64,000 nucleotides of DNA, taken from assembly GCA_949825045.1 (NCBI GenBank), contig OX463813.1, positions 6,572,001 to 6,636,000 of the forward strand, read 5' to 3'. Both the position numbers and the translations under genes were made by a program. The DNA is from Argyresthia goedartella. Lineage: Eukaryota; Arthropoda; Insecta; Lepidoptera; Argyresthiidae. How positions within the stretch are numbered: position 1 is the first letter of the stretch; every line of letters starts with the position of its first letter. The notes beneath the pieces are model-generated. The model saw only the letters and a program-made list of their open reading frames with translations. It had not been told where the DNA came from and did no database searches. This document shows, piece by piece, positions 62,553 through 64,000 of the stretch.

Positions 62553-64000
62553 TTTTTCCTCCATTTTCTCTTCTCGGACTAATTGGTGGCCTATCACTGT
62601 CCACCACAAAAGTACCATTCAAATCTTGCTCTGAAGCTGCCAATGTATTGCTATTATACTTTTTCACACTCTCTGCCCACTCTTCAATCCATGTTTTATC
62701 GCCTTTACACCGATTCAGACTTAAATAAGACAGTTTTCCAACTACCTGATCTGGTGTTATGTCAGAAGATATGCCACTATCGTCTCTCAAGCTTTTATGA
62801 GCATTTCTAAGAGCAGTACTCTCAAATTTCGTATTTTCAAAAGGCAGTTTATTGCTTGGCAGATTTACAGGCACGGATGATTCTCTTGTTAGCCGTTGCA
62901 TGTATTCGGGTTGGCTAGGGGGCACGGATGTCTCTCTTGTTTGTCTGTGTATGTAGTTGGTTTGGTCAATTTCAGACTTGGTTAGACTGCATCGTCTCTG
63001 ATTATGGTACTCAACTCTAGAAGGATACTTAGTGTTGAGAACACCGGAGGCGGTTACTGAAGTGAAGCTGCCAAGATCGGCATCATCTACTGGCTTTGTA
63101 GGAGCTTTAGGGAATGATTTCTCTGTTATAGTTTTGACTCGATTCTTTATTTTTTCTAAGTAACTTCTTGTTGATTTGATCTGTTTGGATGTCTGTGCAG
63201 CTAGATCATTTTCAGTAGGTGATTCGTAACAGCAGGATATTTCCAACACATTCTTGTCTTTCGCTACTTTGTTGGGTGAGTTGAATGTTAAATTTAGTGG
63301 AGATGTAGTAATTATTTCTTTTCTAGGTTCTTTACTAACTCTTTGGTGAAAGTCATACACAAGTTCTGGATCACGCTCATTTCTTGCCAAATGTTTTTTT
63401 AATGAATCAGCTATAGCTTTATCATGCAATTGAGCCCCAAATGTTCGGTCTATACTCATCCTGGCTTTCTGCTCCTCAGTATAATTATCACCTTCAATAG
63501 TGTATGTCCCAGTGGATGAATTATTGGACTTCCTATCAACCTCATCTTCACCGATGAATAAACCATCATTTTTTGGACAACAAGTATTGAACAACAAGTC
63601 TGGTGTTTCAGAGATTGCTCTACGGAGACTTCTAACAGGACTCTTTAGATATTCTGGTGTAATTATACCATTATCTGGAGTCAAGATATCTAATTCTGGG
63701 CTGGATATATCAGTCAGCATAAGCCCCTCTGGACTCTGGTCAATTATATCCATTGTACTTCTAGGTTGATAACTGGACAAGTTTCCGTAGCTCGGAGTTC
63801 TATGGACGTCTCTGTAGGAATTGTTAGGATTCTTTAAAGGCAGATTTAACCCTTGTCTGGAAGGCAGGATATCGCTTCTAGACATAATACTATCAACTAT
63901 GGGGCTTTTGGACACTCTGTGTGACAGAAATCTGTCATTCACAGGGGACCTGTGTTGACCAGGGCTGACAATGTGCGTTTTGTCTGCATTTTGTGCTAAA
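62553..64000 (-). CDS. Cep170: CEP170-like protein, large exon (partial, open at window edge)
   Basis: Large exon of a CEP170-family centrosomal and microtubule-associated protein. The minus frame is open from 64000 to the donor at 62552-62551 (AAAA|GTAAGT). Sense codons continue upstream of the in-frame GTG at 63942, so this is not the gene start. About 482 codons are visible and one base (A) is left over at the donor. The protein is hydrophilic and rich in Ser, Asn and Arg, without membrane segments. The key signature lies near 63437-63511: GTYTIEGDNYTEEQKAR followed by SIDRTFG. It matches, from memory, the human CEP170 stretch with GTYTIE, an acidic spacer and ARKMIDKVFG. The N-terminal FHA domain of the family should be encoded beyond 64000. 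Reading on past the donor to 62428 adds an intron-derived tail that is not protein. Exon status is near certain; the family name is strong but from recall. Confidence 0.85.

Overview
The window is eukaryotic nuclear DNA, AT-rich and intron-dominated, and almost certainly from a moth or butterfly (Lepidoptera). I infer this from TTAGG-type repeats, CR1/jockey- and RTE-like retrotransposon remnants, tRNA-derived SINEs and the dispersed GGTTCCGTACC repeat family that I associate with Lepidoptera. Nothing suggests a prokaryote, organelle or virus.

One host gene spans the whole window on the minus strand: an insect CEP170 homologue (centrosomal/microtubule-associated protein). Its transcript runs from 64000 down to 1 and continues past both edges. 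I assembled it from splice sites and codon phase. The exons, in transcript order, are >=62553-64000, 36428-36471 (44-nt microexon), 12320-13496, 9792-9975, 6821-7049, 5825-6000, 1889-2026 (GC-rich cassette exon with a glycine run) and 637-860. Every junction keeps one reading frame. Two further candidates, 57437-57522 and 52508-52565, are weaker. The first has the same phases as the microexon, so the two would be mutually exclusive unless an exon such as the second lies between them. The FHA domain expected at the N terminus and the conserved C terminus lie outside the window.

The remainder, over 90 percent, is intron packed with mobile-element debris. It includes (a) CR1/jockey-like LINE pieces at 1-384, 2630-4605, 8200-8710, 21592-22060, 33282-34475 and 59342-61627, the last with a 650-codon open reverse-transcriptase frame; (b) RTE 3' ends at 7100-7480, 8030-8160, 18546-18935 and 26940-27075; (c) at least five tRNA-type SINE families, here called C to G; (d) many short terminal-inverted-repeat elements; (e) a hAT-type element with a perfect 8-bp target duplication; and (f) three minisatellites with units of 30, 31 and 39 bp.

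The most unusual pattern is a core module of about 95 bp, present 18 times. Its centre reads GGGGGCTTCGCTTCGCTCACCCCC. It is flanked by at least four different sets of terminal inverted repeats, here B, B2, M and N. Several copies have perfect 9-bp target duplications. Two copies are chimeras with one end type on each side; one of them sits inside a single intact 9-bp duplication and carries about 150 bp of unrelated sequence. This looks like a mobile-element system that exchanges its ends around a constant core. Nested insertions let relative ages be read at several loci.
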